Below, in pieces: positions 51,821 through 60,752 of a stretch of 64,000 nucleotides of DNA (within the stretch, counting starts at the first letter, position 1; each line of letters begins with the position of its first letter). The position numbers were made by a program, and so were the translations under genes. Source of the stretch: Flavonifractor sp. An306. Its GTDB lineage: Bacteria > Bacillota > Clostridia > Oscillospirales > Oscillospiraceae. Under the pieces are notes generated by a model that saw nothing but the letters and a program-made list of their open reading frames with translations, did no database searches and had not been told where the DNA came from. The DNA is taken from positions 59,203 through 123,202 of the forward strand of contig NZ_NFIQ01000001.1 in NCBI RefSeq assembly GCF_002159455.1, read 5' to 3'.

Positions 51821-52927
51821 TCAGTTTTCCAGGGCCTTGCGGTAGACCTCAAAGGTGGCCCGGGCCATTTTGTGGATCTCAAACTTTTCCTGGATGGTGC
51901 GCAGGGCGTTTTCCCGGCACCGGGCCAGAAAGTCCGGGTCCTCCAGAAAGCGCTTCATGGCCCCCGCCATGGAGTCCGGATTGTCGTACTCCACCAGCAG
52001 TCCGCAGCCCGCTTCGTCATTGACGATGTCCGAGTTGCCCCCCATGTCGGTGGCGATCACCGGCAGCCCGGCGGCCATGGCCTCGATGATGAGGAAGGAC
52101 AGGGCCTCGTGCCGGGAGGAGTTGACGTACAGGTCGGAGCCCTTGTACAGGTTCTTGATGTCCTTGCGGAAGCCGATGAATTTAACCTGCTCCTCCAGAC
52201 CCAGCTCCTGCACCTGGGCCTTGCTGGGCTCCAGCAGGGGGCCGTCCCCCGCCAGCACCAGGGTGAAGGGCCTGTCGGTCAGCCCGGTGAGCTTTTTCAC
52301 CGAGTCGATCAGATACTTGTGCCCCTTGTCCTCGGCAAACCGGGAGGCGCACAGCATCACAAACCGGTCCTCCGGCAGAGCCAGCTCGCTGCGCAGGGTG
52401 GATTCCGACCGGTCCCCCGCCCAGACCTCCGGGTCCACGGCGTTGAAGATGACCTGGATGCGCTCGCCGCTCCAGCCGTTGGCGATGAGCTGCTCCCGGC
52501 CCCGGTTGCACACGGCGATCATCTGATCCTGCCGCTTGTCCATCAGCCGGTTGGTAAACCGGGTGACAAAATCGTTGGCCATCACGAAGTGGTTGGTGTA
52601 CACCACCCGGAGGGAGGGGTAGTATTTTTTTGCCAGCAGGGCGGTGTAATGCTCCCGCAGGTAGTGACAGTGGACCAGCTGGATGTCCCACTCCGCGCAC
52701 AGGGCGGCCAGCTCTTTGGCGGCCTTCTTGTCGAAGCGGCGGCGCATTTCCACCCGCCGGCAGGGTACCCCCATCTCCTCCAGCCGCTCCACCAGCAGCC
52801 CGCCTACGTTGTAGGCGAAAAAGGGCTGCACCAGGCCGTCCTGAGAGAGGTAGCGCACCAGGGTTTCCACATACCGCTCGGTGCCGGCCTTGCCGGCAAA
52901 GTTGAGCAGATAGAGTACCTTCAGCAT
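51821..52927 (-). CDS. Family 4 glycosyltransferase
   Basis: A 368-residue GT-B enzyme. The N-terminal domain starts MLKVLYLLNFAGKAGTERY, and the C-terminal donor domain has ASRFAEDKGHKYLI and SSRHEALSFLIIEAMAAG, the E-x7-E motif of retaining GT4 enzymes. It probably adds a sugar in the polysaccharide made with the adjacent polymerase. The ATG at 52927 follows AAAGGGGAT; a longer in-frame opening would include spacer DNA. Confidence 0.93.
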   Translation of the reverse strand: MLKVLYLLNFAGKAGTERYVETLVRYLSQDGLVQPFFAYNVGGLLVERLEEMGVPCRRVEMRRRFDKKAAKELAALCAEWDIQLVHCHYLREHYTALLAKKYYPSLRVVYTNHFVMANDFVTRFTNRLMDKRQDQMIAVCNRGREQLIANGWSGERIQVIFNAVDPEVWAGDRSESTLRSELALPEDRFVMLCASRFAEDKGHKYLIDSVKKLTGLTDRPFTLVLAGDGPLLEPSKAQVQELGLEEQVKFIGFRKDIKNLYKGSDLYVNSSRHEALSFLIIEAMAAGLPVIATDMGGNSDIVNDEAGCGLLVEYDNPDSMAGAMKRFLEDPDFLARCRENALRTIQEKFEIHKMARATFEVYRKALEN

Positions 52928-53002
52928 AGAGGATAATCCCCTTTCCGCAGTGATTTGGCAGAAGTTATTGTACAGGAAACCGGCGGGAAAAGCAACCGGC
53001 AC

Positions 53003-53956
53003 TTACCCCTGGGGCAGCAGATAGATCACGCACAGGGCCACAAACAGCACGCAGAAGCACGCCATTCCCGGATTCTCAAAAAACACCCGCCAGGTCCATC
53101 CGGCGGACAGGGGAGAGGGGGAGGGGGCGAAGCGGACCTCCCGCCGCAGCGCCACCAGGAATACGATGCCCACCACAATGGCCATAAATACCAGAAGGCT
53201 CAGCAGGTTTTCCCCTGCCGTCCCCAGGGGCTCCAGCAGGGGGAGGATCAGCACCGAAATGCTGTTGACCATGGCGTGCAGCAGCATCACCTGCCACAGC
53301 CGCCCCGTCCGCAGGGCCACATAGGCGAACACCAGCCCGATGGCGAAGGCGTAAAACACCTGGTTCAGGTTGCCGTGGAACAGGCCGAAGCACAGAGCGG
53401 AGGCCACCACGGCAAACTTCTCCCCATAGGGCCGCAGCCGGTTCAGCAGCAGCCTGCGGAACATGAGCTCCTCCGTAATGGGGGCGATGACGCACCCCAG
53501 CAGGGTGGTGAGGGCCACCGGGTAGCTCTCCATCTGCTCCACCGGGTTGACCACTGTTTCCCCCCGCAGCAGGCCGATGAGGGCGGTAAAGGCCAGGGTG
53601 GCCATGTTGGTCAGGTACATCAGGGCCAGGACGATGAGATAGACCTGGAAAAACCGGGCGGGGCCCAGCGGCCGCCCCGGCTCCGAGGGCCGGGCGTCCA
53701 CCCGGCGGATCATGAGGCAGAAGGCGGGAAAGCCCACCCCATAGGCCGAGACCACCGACAGGGTCCACAGAAAAATGGGGTCGGACAGCAGCGCGGGGGC
53801 CAGCAGGCCCACCAGCGCGGAGACCACCACCTGTACCGTCAGCATGGACAGCATCTGGGCAAACAGAGCCCAGCCCAGCTGAGAAAAATATTGGCAATGG
53901 ACCCGCAGCTCGGAGGGAGCCGGCCGGTCCAGGGATTTCACGCGCCAGTCTTGCAT
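53003..53956 (-). CDS. CPBP-family intramembrane metalloprotease
   Basis: A 317-residue protein with about eight transmembrane segments and the CPBP (Abi) motifs: EELMFRRLLLNRL (EExxxR), FGLFHGNLNQ and MLLHAMVNSIS. These form a glutamate/histidine metal site as in Rce1. In Firmicutes such proteins process peptides, give bacteriocin self-immunity or act in sigma-factor control. It lies directly upstream of the glycosyltransferase in the same direction and may be cotranscribed with it. Confidence 0.9.
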   Translation of the reverse strand: MQDWRVKSLDRPAPSELRVHCQYFSQLGWALFAQMLSMLTVQVVVSALVGLLAPALLSDPIFLWTLSVVSAYGVGFPAFCLMIRRVDARPSEPGRPLGPARFFQVYLIVLALMYLTNMATLAFTALIGLLRGETVVNPVEQMESYPVALTTLLGCVIAPITEELMFRRLLLNRLRPYGEKFAVVASALCFGLFHGNLNQVFYAFAIGLVFAYVALRTGRLWQVMLLHAMVNSISVLILPLLEPLGTAGENLLSLLVFMAIVVGIVFLVALRREVRFAPSPSPLSAGWTWRVFFENPGMACFCVLFVALCVIYLLPQG

Positions 53957-54019
53957 AGGCGAGCCTCCAAAAGGGGAATATTTTTCTCTATTATAGCAGG
54001 AAAGGGGAAACCGGGCAAG

Positions 54020-54066
54020 GAACGAAATATTGACAAGCTCTTTTTCTGTGATACAATATCTTGTGC
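54020..54066 (+). promoter_or_regulatory. NrdR-box-like pair over the nrdJ promoter
   Basis: At 54051-54066 the sequence ATACAATATCTTGTGC agrees with the NrdR box ACACWATATATWGTGT at 13 of 16 positions and covers the -10 box. Exactly 31 bases upstream, 54020-54035 gives a weaker match (about 9 of 16) over the -35. Paired boxes three helical turns apart are the normal arrangement. Confidence 0.55.
54030..54057 (+). promoter_or_regulatory. Promoter of nrdJ
   Basis: Perfect TTGACA (54030-54035), 16-base spacer and TACAAT (54052-54057). The leader is only ~35 bases, so there is no room for a cobalamin riboswitch. Confidence 0.75.
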
Positions 54067-54098
54067 TATTTTGAATTCACCGGGAGGAGAGACGATAT

Positions 54099-56405
54099 AT
54101 GCCCATATCAGAAAACGCCAAGGCGGTGCTGGAGCGGCGCTACCTGGCCCGGGACGAGCAGGGGAACCCCACCGAGACGGTGGACGGCCTGTTCCGCCGG
54201 GTAGCCAACGCCATTGCCGAGGGGGACCGGCACTTTGACCCCAAGGCCGACGTGGTGGCCACCGCCAAGACCTTTTACGAGATGATGACCAACCTGGACT
54301 TTCTGCCCAATTCCCCCACCCTGATGAACGCGGGGCGGCCCCTGGGCCAGCTGTCGGCCTGCTTCGTGCTGCCGGTGGCCGACTCCATGGAGGATATTTT
54401 TGACGCCATCAAGAACGCCGCCCTGATCCACAAGAGCGGCGGCGGCACCGGATTTTCCTTCTCCCGCCTGCGGCCCAACGGCTCCACGGTGAATTCCACC
54501 GGCGGGGTGGCCAGCGGCCCCATCTCCTTCATGAAGGTGTTCAACGCCGCCACCGAGGCGGTGAAGCAGGGCGGTACCCGCCGGGGCGCCAACATGGGCA
54601 TCCTGCGGGTGGACCACCCGGATATCATGTCCTTTATCACCTGCAAGAACGACACCTCGGAGATTACCAACTTCAACATCTCCGTGGGCATTACCGAGGC
54701 CTTTATGGAGGCGGTGGGGAAGAACCAGCCCTACGACCTGGTGAATCCCGCCACCGGCCAGGTCACCGGCCAGCTCAACGCCAGGGAGGTCTTTGACACC
54801 ATTGTGCAGTCCGCCTGGCAGACCGGAGAGCCCGGGATCATCTTCCTGGACCGGCTGAACCGGGACAACGTGGTGCCCAGCCAGGGGGAGATCGAGTCCA
54901 CCAATCCCTGCGGAGAGCAGCCCCTGCTGCCCTATGAGAGCTGCAACCTGGGCTCCATCAACCTGGTCAACCACCTGACCCGCACCGTGGCCGGCTGGGT
55001 GCTGGACCGGGTCAAGCTGGAGCGCACCATCCGCAACGCCGTCCATTTCCTGGACAACGTCATTGAGGTCAACCAGTACCCCCTGCCCGAGATCGACCAG
55101 ATGACCCGCTCCACCCGGAAAATCGGCCTGGGAGTCATGGGCTTTGCCGACATGCTGCTGTACATGGGGGTGCCCTACAACAGCGAGGAGGGCGTGGCCC
55201 TGGCCGGGGAGATCATGGACACCATTAACACCATCGGCCACCAGGCCAGCCAGGAGCTGGCCGAGAGCCGGGGGCCCTTCCCCCTCTTCGGGGAGAGCAT
55301 CTACAAGGATGACAAGCCCCTGCGCAACGCCACCGTCACCACCATCGCCCCCACCGGCACCCTGTCCATCATCGCCGGGGTGTCCTCCGGGGTGGAGCCG
55401 GTGTTCGCCTACGCCTATATCCGCAACGTGATGGACAACACCCACCTCATTGAGACCAACCAGATCCTGAAGGACAGGCTGGTGGAGGCGGGCATCTACT
55501 CCGAGGAGCTGATGCGCAAAATCGTGGAACAGGGCTCCCTGGCCCACGTGGACGGCATCCCCGAGGACATCAAGCGGGTGTTCGTCTGCGCTCACGACGT
55601 CTCCCCCATCTGGCACGTGAAGATGCAGGCCGCCTTCCAGGCCTACACCGACAACGCGGTGAGCAAGACGGTGAATTTCCCCAACTCCGCCACCCGTGAG
55701 GAGGTGGCCGAGGTCTACCGGATGGCCTTCACGCTGGGGTGCAAGGGCACCACCATCTACCGGGACGGCAGCCGCAACGAGCAGGTGCTCAACATCGGCA
55801 AGGTCAACGACGGCAAGCAGGCCCCCGCCCCCGCCGGCCGGGTGTGCGAGGAGTGCCAGATTCCCCAGGAGTCCTACGGCCACATCCAGCCCCGGCCCCG
55901 GCCCGCCGTGACCACCGGCTTTACCGAGAAGGTGCGCATCGGCTGCGGCAACCTGTATATCACCGTCAACTACGACGAAAACGGCATCTGCGAGGTGTTC
56001 ACCAACACCGGCCGGGCGGGAGGCTGCCCCAGCCAGAGCGAGGCCACCGCCCGCCTGGTCAGCGTGGGCATCCGCTCCGGCATGGATCCCAAGGAGATCA
56101 TCCAGCAGCTCAAGGGGATCCGCTGCCCCTCCTGCCTGCGGCAGGCGGGGGTGCCGGTGACCTCCTGCCCCGACGCCATTGCCAAGGCCCTGGAGAAGGT
56201 ACTCAAGGTGTCTCAGAACGGGGGCCATGAGCCCGCCCCCGCTCCCATCGCCCCCACGGCTCCGGCGGCCGCTCCCATCCCCCGGCCGGGGATGACCCCC
56301 GCCGAGGCCAAGCTGGCCAAGTTCTGCCCCGAGTGCGGGGCCAGACTGGAGCATGAGGGAGGCTGCGTCACCTGCCGGGACTGCGGCTACTCCAAGTGCG
56401 GATAA
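54099..56405 (+). CDS. nrdJ: Class II (adenosylcobalamin-dependent) ribonucleotide reductase
   Basis: A 768-residue enzyme that makes deoxyribonucleotides without oxygen sensitivity. Seen are the first redox cysteine (Cys88 in QLSACFVLPV), GGGTGFSFSRLR, NPCGEQPLLPYESCNLGSINL in pieces with the N-x-C-x-E radical site, PTGTLSIIAGVSSG, a TSCPD domain (about 605-700) and a C-terminal zinc ribbon with CPECG and CRDCG. There is no ATP cone, so no dATP overall inhibition. GGGAGGAGAG precedes the ATG. Its need for B12 fits the tetrapyrrole genes and B12-domain radical SAM protein in this window. Confidence 0.97.
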   Translation: MPISENAKAVLERRYLARDEQGNPTETVDGLFRRVANAIAEGDRHFDPKADVVATAKTFYEMMTNLDFLPNSPTLMNAGRPLGQLSACFVLPVADSMEDIFDAIKNAALIHKSGGGTGFSFSRLRPNGSTVNSTGGVASGPISFMKVFNAATEAVKQGGTRRGANMGILRVDHPDIMSFITCKNDTSEITNFNISVGITEAFMEAVGKNQPYDLVNPATGQVTGQLNAREVFDTIVQSAWQTGEPGIIFLDRLNRDNVVPSQGEIESTNPCGEQPLLPYESCNLGSINLVNHLTRTVAGWVLDRVKLERTIRNAVHFLDNVIEVNQYPLPEIDQMTRSTRKIGLGVMGFADMLLYMGVPYNSEEGVALAGEIMDTINTIGHQASQELAESRGPFPLFGESIYKDDKPLRNATVTTIAPTGTLSIIAGVSSGVEPVFAYAYIRNVMDNTHLIETNQILKDRLVEAGIYSEELMRKIVEQGSLAHVDGIPEDIKRVFVCAHDVSPIWHVKMQAAFQAYTDNAVSKTVNFPNSATREEVAEVYRMAFTLGCKGTTIYRDGSRNEQVLNIGKVNDGKQAPAPAGRVCEECQIPQESYGHIQPRPRPAVTTGFTEKVRIGCGNLYITVNYDENGICEVFTNTGRAGGCPSQSEATARLVSVGIRSGMDPKEIIQQLKGIRCPSCLRQAGVPVTSCPDAIAKALEKVLKVSQNGGHEPAPAPIAPTAPAAAPIPRPGMTPAEAKLAKFCPECGARLEHEGGCVTCRDCGYSKCG

Positions 56406-56453
56406 CAAAAAAAGCCCGGGCCCGCCGTCTGTGACGGCGGGCCCGGTTTTTTT
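56406..56453. terminator. Bidirectional terminator after nrdJ
   Basis: CCGGGCCCGCCGTC paired with GACGGCGGGCCCGG, three-base loop and seven T; A-rich on the left. It separates convergent genes. Confidence 0.95.
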
Positions 56454-56457
56454 GCGT

Positions 56458-57528
56458 TCAGGCGTCCCCCTCCGGAACGCCGCAGGTCAGCAGCTTCAGG
56501 CCGGTTTCGGTGGCGCAGCGGAAGGAGGGTACCCCGTGGGGGACAAAGAACTCCTCCCCCTGTCTGACAGGCAGCGTGCCGCCCGCCCAGTGAAGTTCCC
56601 CCGCCCCCTCCAGGACCAGCAGGACCTGGAACGCGGGGTTGGAGACCTCCGCCAGCCGGTGGTCCGGCCCCAGGGTCAGCTCGTCCATCCAGAAGCGGCT
56701 GGTCTGGCGGGCGGAGATCAGCTTTTTCCGCCAGGGCTCCGACCCCTCCGGCAGAGGGGCGGACAGGTGCCTGCGCAGCAGCTCCTCCCGGCTCAGGCAG
56801 TCAAAGGTGAAGCAGTCCATCATGCCGTCCATCCCGGCGGCGCCGTACATGCTCTCTTTGGGCAGCCGGGAGCCGTCTGGCCGGATGTATTCCGCCCGCA
56901 GGGTCAGGTCCACCGGCTCCTGGATTTCCGCCACCAGGCAGTCGCTGCCCAGGGCGTGGACGGTGCCGGCGGGGATGAAGTACACCTGGCCGGGCTGAAT
57001 CTCAATTTTGTGCAGACACGCCAGCATCCCGGCGGAGTCCTGGGCCTCGATCAGCGCCCGGAAACCCTGGGGCGTCACCCCCGGCCGGAACCCCAGCCAG
57101 ATGCAGGCCCCCGGCCGGGTGGAGAGCACATACCAGGCCTCGTCCTTGCCGTGGGGCAGGCCGAAGTATTTCATAGCCTTTTCCCCGTCGGGGTGGGTCT
57201 GGATGAGCAGCCGGTCCCGGGAGTGGAGCAGTTTTAACAAAAATCCCAGGTCGGCCCCCCAGCGGCCGGCGTGGGCAGTCCCCAGCCAGGCCGCCGGATC
57301 TTCCGCCAGACAGTCCCGGAGAAAGCGGTCCGACCCGGCGAAGCGGGACAGGCCCACGGTGGTGCCGGGGCAGAGGGCGGAGGTGACCAGGGAGGCCACC
57401 CACATCTGGGAGCACACCTTTGCCTCCGGCCCCTCCTCCAGAAAGGCGTTGATCATCTCCCCGCCGGGGATGAGATAGTCCACCTTGTTGGGGGCCAGTT
57501 TACAGATTTTATCCGGTGAGAATTCCAT
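56458..57528 (-). CDS. manA: Mannose-6-phosphate isomerase, class I
   Basis: A 356-residue cupin metalloenzyme interconverting mannose-6-phosphate and fructose-6-phosphate. Zinc site residues lie in LIQTHPDGEKAMKYFG and in KDEAWYVLST, and the second cupin in YFIPAGTVHAL; the family YxDxNHKPE is replaced by the YFGLPHGKDEAW variant, as in other Firmicutes members. It may supply GDP-mannose precursors for surface glycans. Monocistronic; AAGAGGCGG is close to the start. Confidence 0.88.
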   Translation of the reverse strand: MEFSPDKICKLAPNKVDYLIPGGEMINAFLEEGPEAKVCSQMWVASLVTSALCPGTTVGLSRFAGSDRFLRDCLAEDPAAWLGTAHAGRWGADLGFLLKLLHSRDRLLIQTHPDGEKAMKYFGLPHGKDEAWYVLSTRPGACIWLGFRPGVTPQGFRALIEAQDSAGMLACLHKIEIQPGQVYFIPAGTVHALGSDCLVAEIQEPVDLTLRAEYIRPDGSRLPKESMYGAAGMDGMMDCFTFDCLSREELLRRHLSAPLPEGSEPWRKKLISARQTSRFWMDELTLGPDHRLAEVSNPAFQVLLVLEGAGELHWAGGTLPVRQGEEFFVPHGVPSFRCATETGLKLLTCGVPEGDA

Positions 57529-57594
57529 AAATCCGCCTCTTTCCTTGCTTTTCGCCTACCACCATACCGCGAAAGAGGCGGACTGTCAAGCGGC

Positions 57595-58239
57595 TCAGAA
57601 CTCCTTCCGGGCATAGATGCCCAGAGAGACGGCGAAGGAGAGGGCGAAGCCCCCCACACTGACCAGAGCGAACACCACCGGCAGGGCGGCTGCCAGCCAG
57701 CTGGGGAGCTGGGGCATGTTGACGCCGTTATTCATCATGCCGCCCAGCAGGATGGCGCCGCCGAAAATAATGACGAAGGTGATCATGCTGACCACCCGGG
57801 CCTTCTCCGCCCCGTATTTCAGCAGGAAGGGGAGGAGAATGGCGTCCAGCAGCAGGGTGACGGTGGCGCAGGACAGGGAGATACCCACCAGCTCCACGGG
57901 CGGGGTATCGGAGAGCCCCGCGAGGGACAGACCCACCATGATAACGGTGCCTGCCAGACCGCTGATCAGGATCACCAGCAGGGTGAAGAGATATTTCCCC
58001 GCCACGATCCCCTTCCGCCCGGCGGGGGTGGCGGCAGCGTACCGGTCCCAGTGGGAGGTGTCGTCCAGAGCCACCGAGGACATGGGAATGGTGAGGCCGA
58101 ACACGGCGATGAGAGCGCCGATGATGGAGAAGTCAAACACCCCGGCCACGCAGAAGCCGCCGTAGACCACCACGAAGATCAGCAGGGTGGAAATCTGCTT
58201 TTTCAGGACCACGATATCCTTATAGAGCAACCCTTTCAT
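57595..58239 (-). CDS. ABC-2 type transporter permease
   Basis: A 214-residue protein with six hydrophobic segments and a start (MKGLLYKDIVVLKKQ) typical of the ABC2_membrane_5/YtrC-D permeases. Its ATG overlaps the ATPase stop. Together with the YtrA-type regulator and ATPase it forms a small exporter module, in relatives induced by cell-wall or lantibiotic stress. Confidence 0.88.
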   Translation of the reverse strand: MKGLLYKDIVVLKKQISTLLIFVVVYGGFCVAGVFDFSIIGALIAVFGLTIPMSSVALDDTSHWDRYAAATPAGRKGIVAGKYLFTLLVILISGLAGTVIMVGLSLAGLSDTPPVELVGISLSCATVTLLLDAILLPFLLKYGAEKARVVSMITFVIIFGGAILLGGMMNNGVNMPQLPSWLAAALPVVFALVSVGGFALSFAVSLGIYARKEF

Positions 58240-59096
58240 TGGGCATCCCCCTTTCCGGTAAACACCATGATGTCCTCCAGCGTGGCCGGGTCCACCGTCA
58301 GCGCCGGATACCGCCGGGCAAAGGCGCGGCGGTCCTTTACCAGAGCCTCACAGCCGAACTGCCCCACCCGGCTGCCCGCCAGCAGAGCCCTGTCTACCTG
58401 TTCCAGCTCGGAGCGGCCGCACACCAGCTTGCCGTAGGTGTCCAGCAGCTCGTCCTTGGCCCCGGACACCGCCACCCTTCCGTTGTGCAGGTAGGTGATA
58501 TAGTCCGCCGCCTTCTCCAGGTCGCTGGTGATGTGGCTGGAGATGAGAATGGCGTGGTCCTCGTCCTGAATGAATTCCAGGAATTCGTCCAGGATCTCGT
58601 CCCGCACCACCGGGTCCAGGCCGGAGGTGGCCTCGTCCAGGATCAGCAGCCGGGGTTTGGCGGCAAAGGCGGCGCCAATGGCCAGCTTCATCTTCATGCC
58701 CCGGGAAAACTCCTTTACCGTCTTTTTCCCGGTAAGGTCAAATTTCTCCAGATAGCGGTCAAACAGCGCCATGTCCCAGTTGGGGTACAGCCCCGCCAGT
58801 ATTTTCCCCACCTGCCGGGGCCGGAGTACGTCGTGGAACAGCACCTCGTCCAGCACCACCCCGATGTCTCCCTTGACCGCCCGTTCCTCCTTCCGGTTGT
58901 CCCGCCCAAAGACAGTGATCTCCCCGCCGTCCCGGCGGATCAGGTTCAGGATGCACTTGATGGTGGTGGATTTACCCGCCCCGTTCTCCCCGATGAGGCC
59001 CATGATGGTGCCTCCGGGCACAGTAAAGGATACGTCGTCCAGCTTGAAGGCGCCGTAGTCCTTGCTCAGATGGGATACTTCCAATGCGTTATTCAT
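58236..59096 (-). CDS. ABC transporter ATP-binding protein (YtrB/BcrA-like)
   Basis: A 286-residue ATPase: Walker A GENGAGKST, Q loop region with DEVLFHDVLRPR, signature EFSRGMKMKLAIGAA (FSRGM rather than LSGGQ, usual in this subfamily), Walker B LLILDEATSGLDP and H loop LISSHI. The ATG at 59096 overlaps the end of the regulator gene and has GGAGAGG upstream. Confidence 0.93.
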   Translation of the reverse strand: MNNALEVSHLSKDYGAFKLDDVSFTVPGGTIMGLIGENGAGKSTTIKCILNLIRRDGGEITVFGRDNRKEERAVKGDIGVVLDEVLFHDVLRPRQVGKILAGLYPNWDMALFDRYLEKFDLTGKKTVKEFSRGMKMKLAIGAAFAAKPRLLILDEATSGLDPVVRDEILDEFLEFIQDEDHAILISSHITSDLEKAADYITYLHNGRVAVSGAKDELLDTYGKLVCGRSELEQVDRALLAGSRVGQFGCEALVKDRRAFARRYPALTVDPATLEDIMVFTGKGDAQ

Positions 59097-59472
59097 GTTC
59101 GTCCTCTCCATACAGAAGATGTAAGGTCTCGGTCAGCTCGGCCAGGGTGATCCCGCCGGTCCTGGCGATGTCCACTGCCTGGGACAGATGCTCCTCCACC
59201 CGTCGGAGGGTCTCCTCCCGGACCAGCTCCAGGTTCCGGGGGGCCACAAAGCACCCCTTCCCCGGTACGGTGGTGATGAACCCCTCCCGCTCCAGCTCCT
59301 CATAGGCCCGCTTGGTGGTGATGACTGATATGCGCAGCTCCTTGGCCAGCAGCCGCATGGAGGGAAGGGCCTCCCCCTCAGCCAGCTCCCCCCGGAGGAT
59401 GAGGCCCTTCATCTGCCGGGTGATCTGGTCGTAAATGGGCACGCCGCCGGAGTTGCTGATGATGATATCCAT
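59089..59472 (-). CDS. GntR-family regulator, YtrA subfamily
   Basis: A 127-residue protein with the N-terminal winged helix (GVPIYDQITRQMKGLILRG, then LPSMRLLAKELRIS and KRAYEELEREGFI) and the short helical C-terminal dimerisation part of YtrA regulators. It is the first gene of the regulator-ATPase-permease operon and probably represses it through the long palindrome just upstream. Confidence 0.93.
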   Translation of the reverse strand: MDIIISNSGGVPIYDQITRQMKGLILRGELAEGEALPSMRLLAKELRISVITTKRAYEELEREGFITTVPGKGCFVAPRNLELVREETLRRVEEHLSQAVDIARTGGITLAELTETLHLLYGEDEHE

Positions 59473-59486
59473 GGTGCACCTCTTGC

Positions 59487-59525
59487 TGTTATTACTGTAT
59501 ATACTCTACATATACAGTAATAACA
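59487..59525. promoter_or_regulatory. Operator of the YtrA-like regulator, 16-bp arm perfect palindrome
   Basis: Arms 59487-59502 and 59510-59525 (TGTTATTACTGTATAT and its exact complement) with a seven-base spacer, 15 bases before the regulator's start codon. It overlaps the predicted -10 box, ideal for autorepression. Confidence 0.85.
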
Positions 59526-59545
59526 CATACATACACACTTGTCAA
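59517..59545 (-). promoter_or_regulatory. Promoter of the ytrA-like operon
   Basis: Minus-strand perfect TTGACA (59545-59540), 17-base spacer and TATTAC (59522-59517). The -10 lies within one arm of the palindrome. Confidence 0.6.
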
Positions 59546-59625
59546 CAGGGTAAAAAGATTTTCTTGTCAGGATGCCTGGCAGCAAGTATCATGGAGGTAT
59601 CCGAATGGAAGGGGAGGAACGTGTG

Positions 59626-60696
59626 ATGTATGCGCCTGTTCTGGAGATCGACACCCAAAAAGTAACGCAGAACGCCGAAATCCTCCGCAAGCTTTGTGAC
59701 AGGCGGGGGGTGGAGCTGGCCTTTGTCACCAAGGGATTTTCCGCCCGGCCGGAGGTGATCCGGGCGGCCATGGAGGGGGGAATCACCTGCTTTGCCGACA
59801 GCCGGATGAAAAACATCATCTCCGCCAAACGGGCCATCCCCGGCCTGAAGTACCTGCTCATCCGTATCCCCGCCCCCGACGAGGCGGAGGAGGTGGTCCG
59901 CTGGGCGGACTGGAGCCTGCAGAGCCAGATCGAGGTGATCCGGGCGGTGTCGGAGGCCGCCCTTCGCCAGGGTAAGGTCCACCCCATCATTCTCATGATC
60001 GACGTAGGCGACCTGCGGGAGGGGGTGTTCGGCCGGGAGCAGCTGGACGAGATCGCCCCCCAGATCAAGGCCTGCCCCGGAGTGGAGCTGGTGGGCCTGG
60101 GCACCAACGTGGGCTGCTACGGCAGCATCCTGCCCTCGGTGGAAAACACCCAAATCCTGGTGGAGCTGCGGGACTACCTGAACGAGACCTACGGCTTTTG
60201 CATCACCACCCTCTCCGGCGGCTCCACCTGTACCCTGGGTCTGCTGGAGGCCGGGACGCTGCCCGCCGGGATCAACCAGCTGCGGGTGGGGGAGGGGGTG
60301 CTCTTTGGGGAGGACACCACCGGCAGCCGTTTTCTGGAGGGCTGCCACCACGACGCCTTCACCTTCAGGGCCCAGGTGGTGGAGCTGCGCCGCAAGCCCT
60401 CGGTACCCATCGGGGAGCACGGCCGGGACGGCAAGGGGGACACCCCGGAATACCCGGACCGGGGCGTGCGCCTGCGGGCCATCTGCGCCGCCGGCAAGCA
60501 GGATGTGGCCTGGGCCGCCCTCACCCCCACCCTGCCGGGGGCCTGGATGATCGGGGCCAGCTCCGACCATCTGATCGTGGATGTGGAGGACTGCGGCGGA
60601 CAGGTCCGGGTGGGGGACTGGATGGAGTTTCGGTGCGGGTATATGGCCGTGCTGGACGCCACCACCTCCGCCTATGTGGATATTGTGGTGAAATAG
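59626..60696 (+). CDS. PLP-dependent alanine/ornithine racemase-family protein
   Basis: A 356-residue enzyme with an alanine-racemase-like barrel: the PLP lysine in LAFVTKGFSARPEVI, FADSRMKNI, LMIDVGDLREGVF and GLGTNVGCYG, closely similar to ornithine racemase (Orr) relatives. It would interconvert L and D forms of an amino acid, possibly ornithine, alanine or a related one. The ATG at 59626 has GGGGAGG and homologues start near APVLEID; an ATG at 59605 with GGAGG at seven bases is an equal alternative. Ornithine racemase acts in Clostridial Stickland ornithine oxidation, though no oxidative genes are seen here. Confidence 0.87.
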   Translation: MYAPVLEIDTQKVTQNAEILRKLCDRRGVELAFVTKGFSARPEVIRAAMEGGITCFADSRMKNIISAKRAIPGLKYLLIRIPAPDEAEEVVRWADWSLQSQIEVIRAVSEAALRQGKVHPIILMIDVGDLREGVFGREQLDEIAPQIKACPGVELVGLGTNVGCYGSILPSVENTQILVELRDYLNETYGFCITTLSGGSTCTLGLLEAGTLPAGINQLRVGEGVLFGEDTTGSRFLEGCHHDAFTFRAQVVELRRKPSVPIGEHGRDGKGDTPEYPDRGVRLRAICAAGKQDVAWAALTPTLPGAWMIGASSDHLIVDVEDCGGQVRVGDWMEFRCGYMAVLDATTSAYVDIVVK

Positions 60697-60701
60697 CCCG
60701 C

Positions 60702-60737
60702 AAAAATGCCCCAGGTCAGGAGACCTGGGGCATTTTT
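60702..60737. terminator. Bidirectional intrinsic terminator
   Basis: AAAAATGCCCCAGGTC paired with GACCTGGGGCATTTTT, a 16-bp perfect stem with a four-base loop. Confidence 0.94.
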
Positions 60738-60752
60738 CATGGTGAGATCAAT

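Noticed and set aside
53957..54098. Cobalamin riboswitch upstream of nrdJ
   Set aside because: The predicted leader is only ~35 bases and no B12-box sequence was seen.
54108..56408. A 766-codon minus-strand frame opposite nrdJ
   Set aside because: Full-length mirror of a well-identified gene with low-complexity translation; an artefact of high GC and few stop codons.
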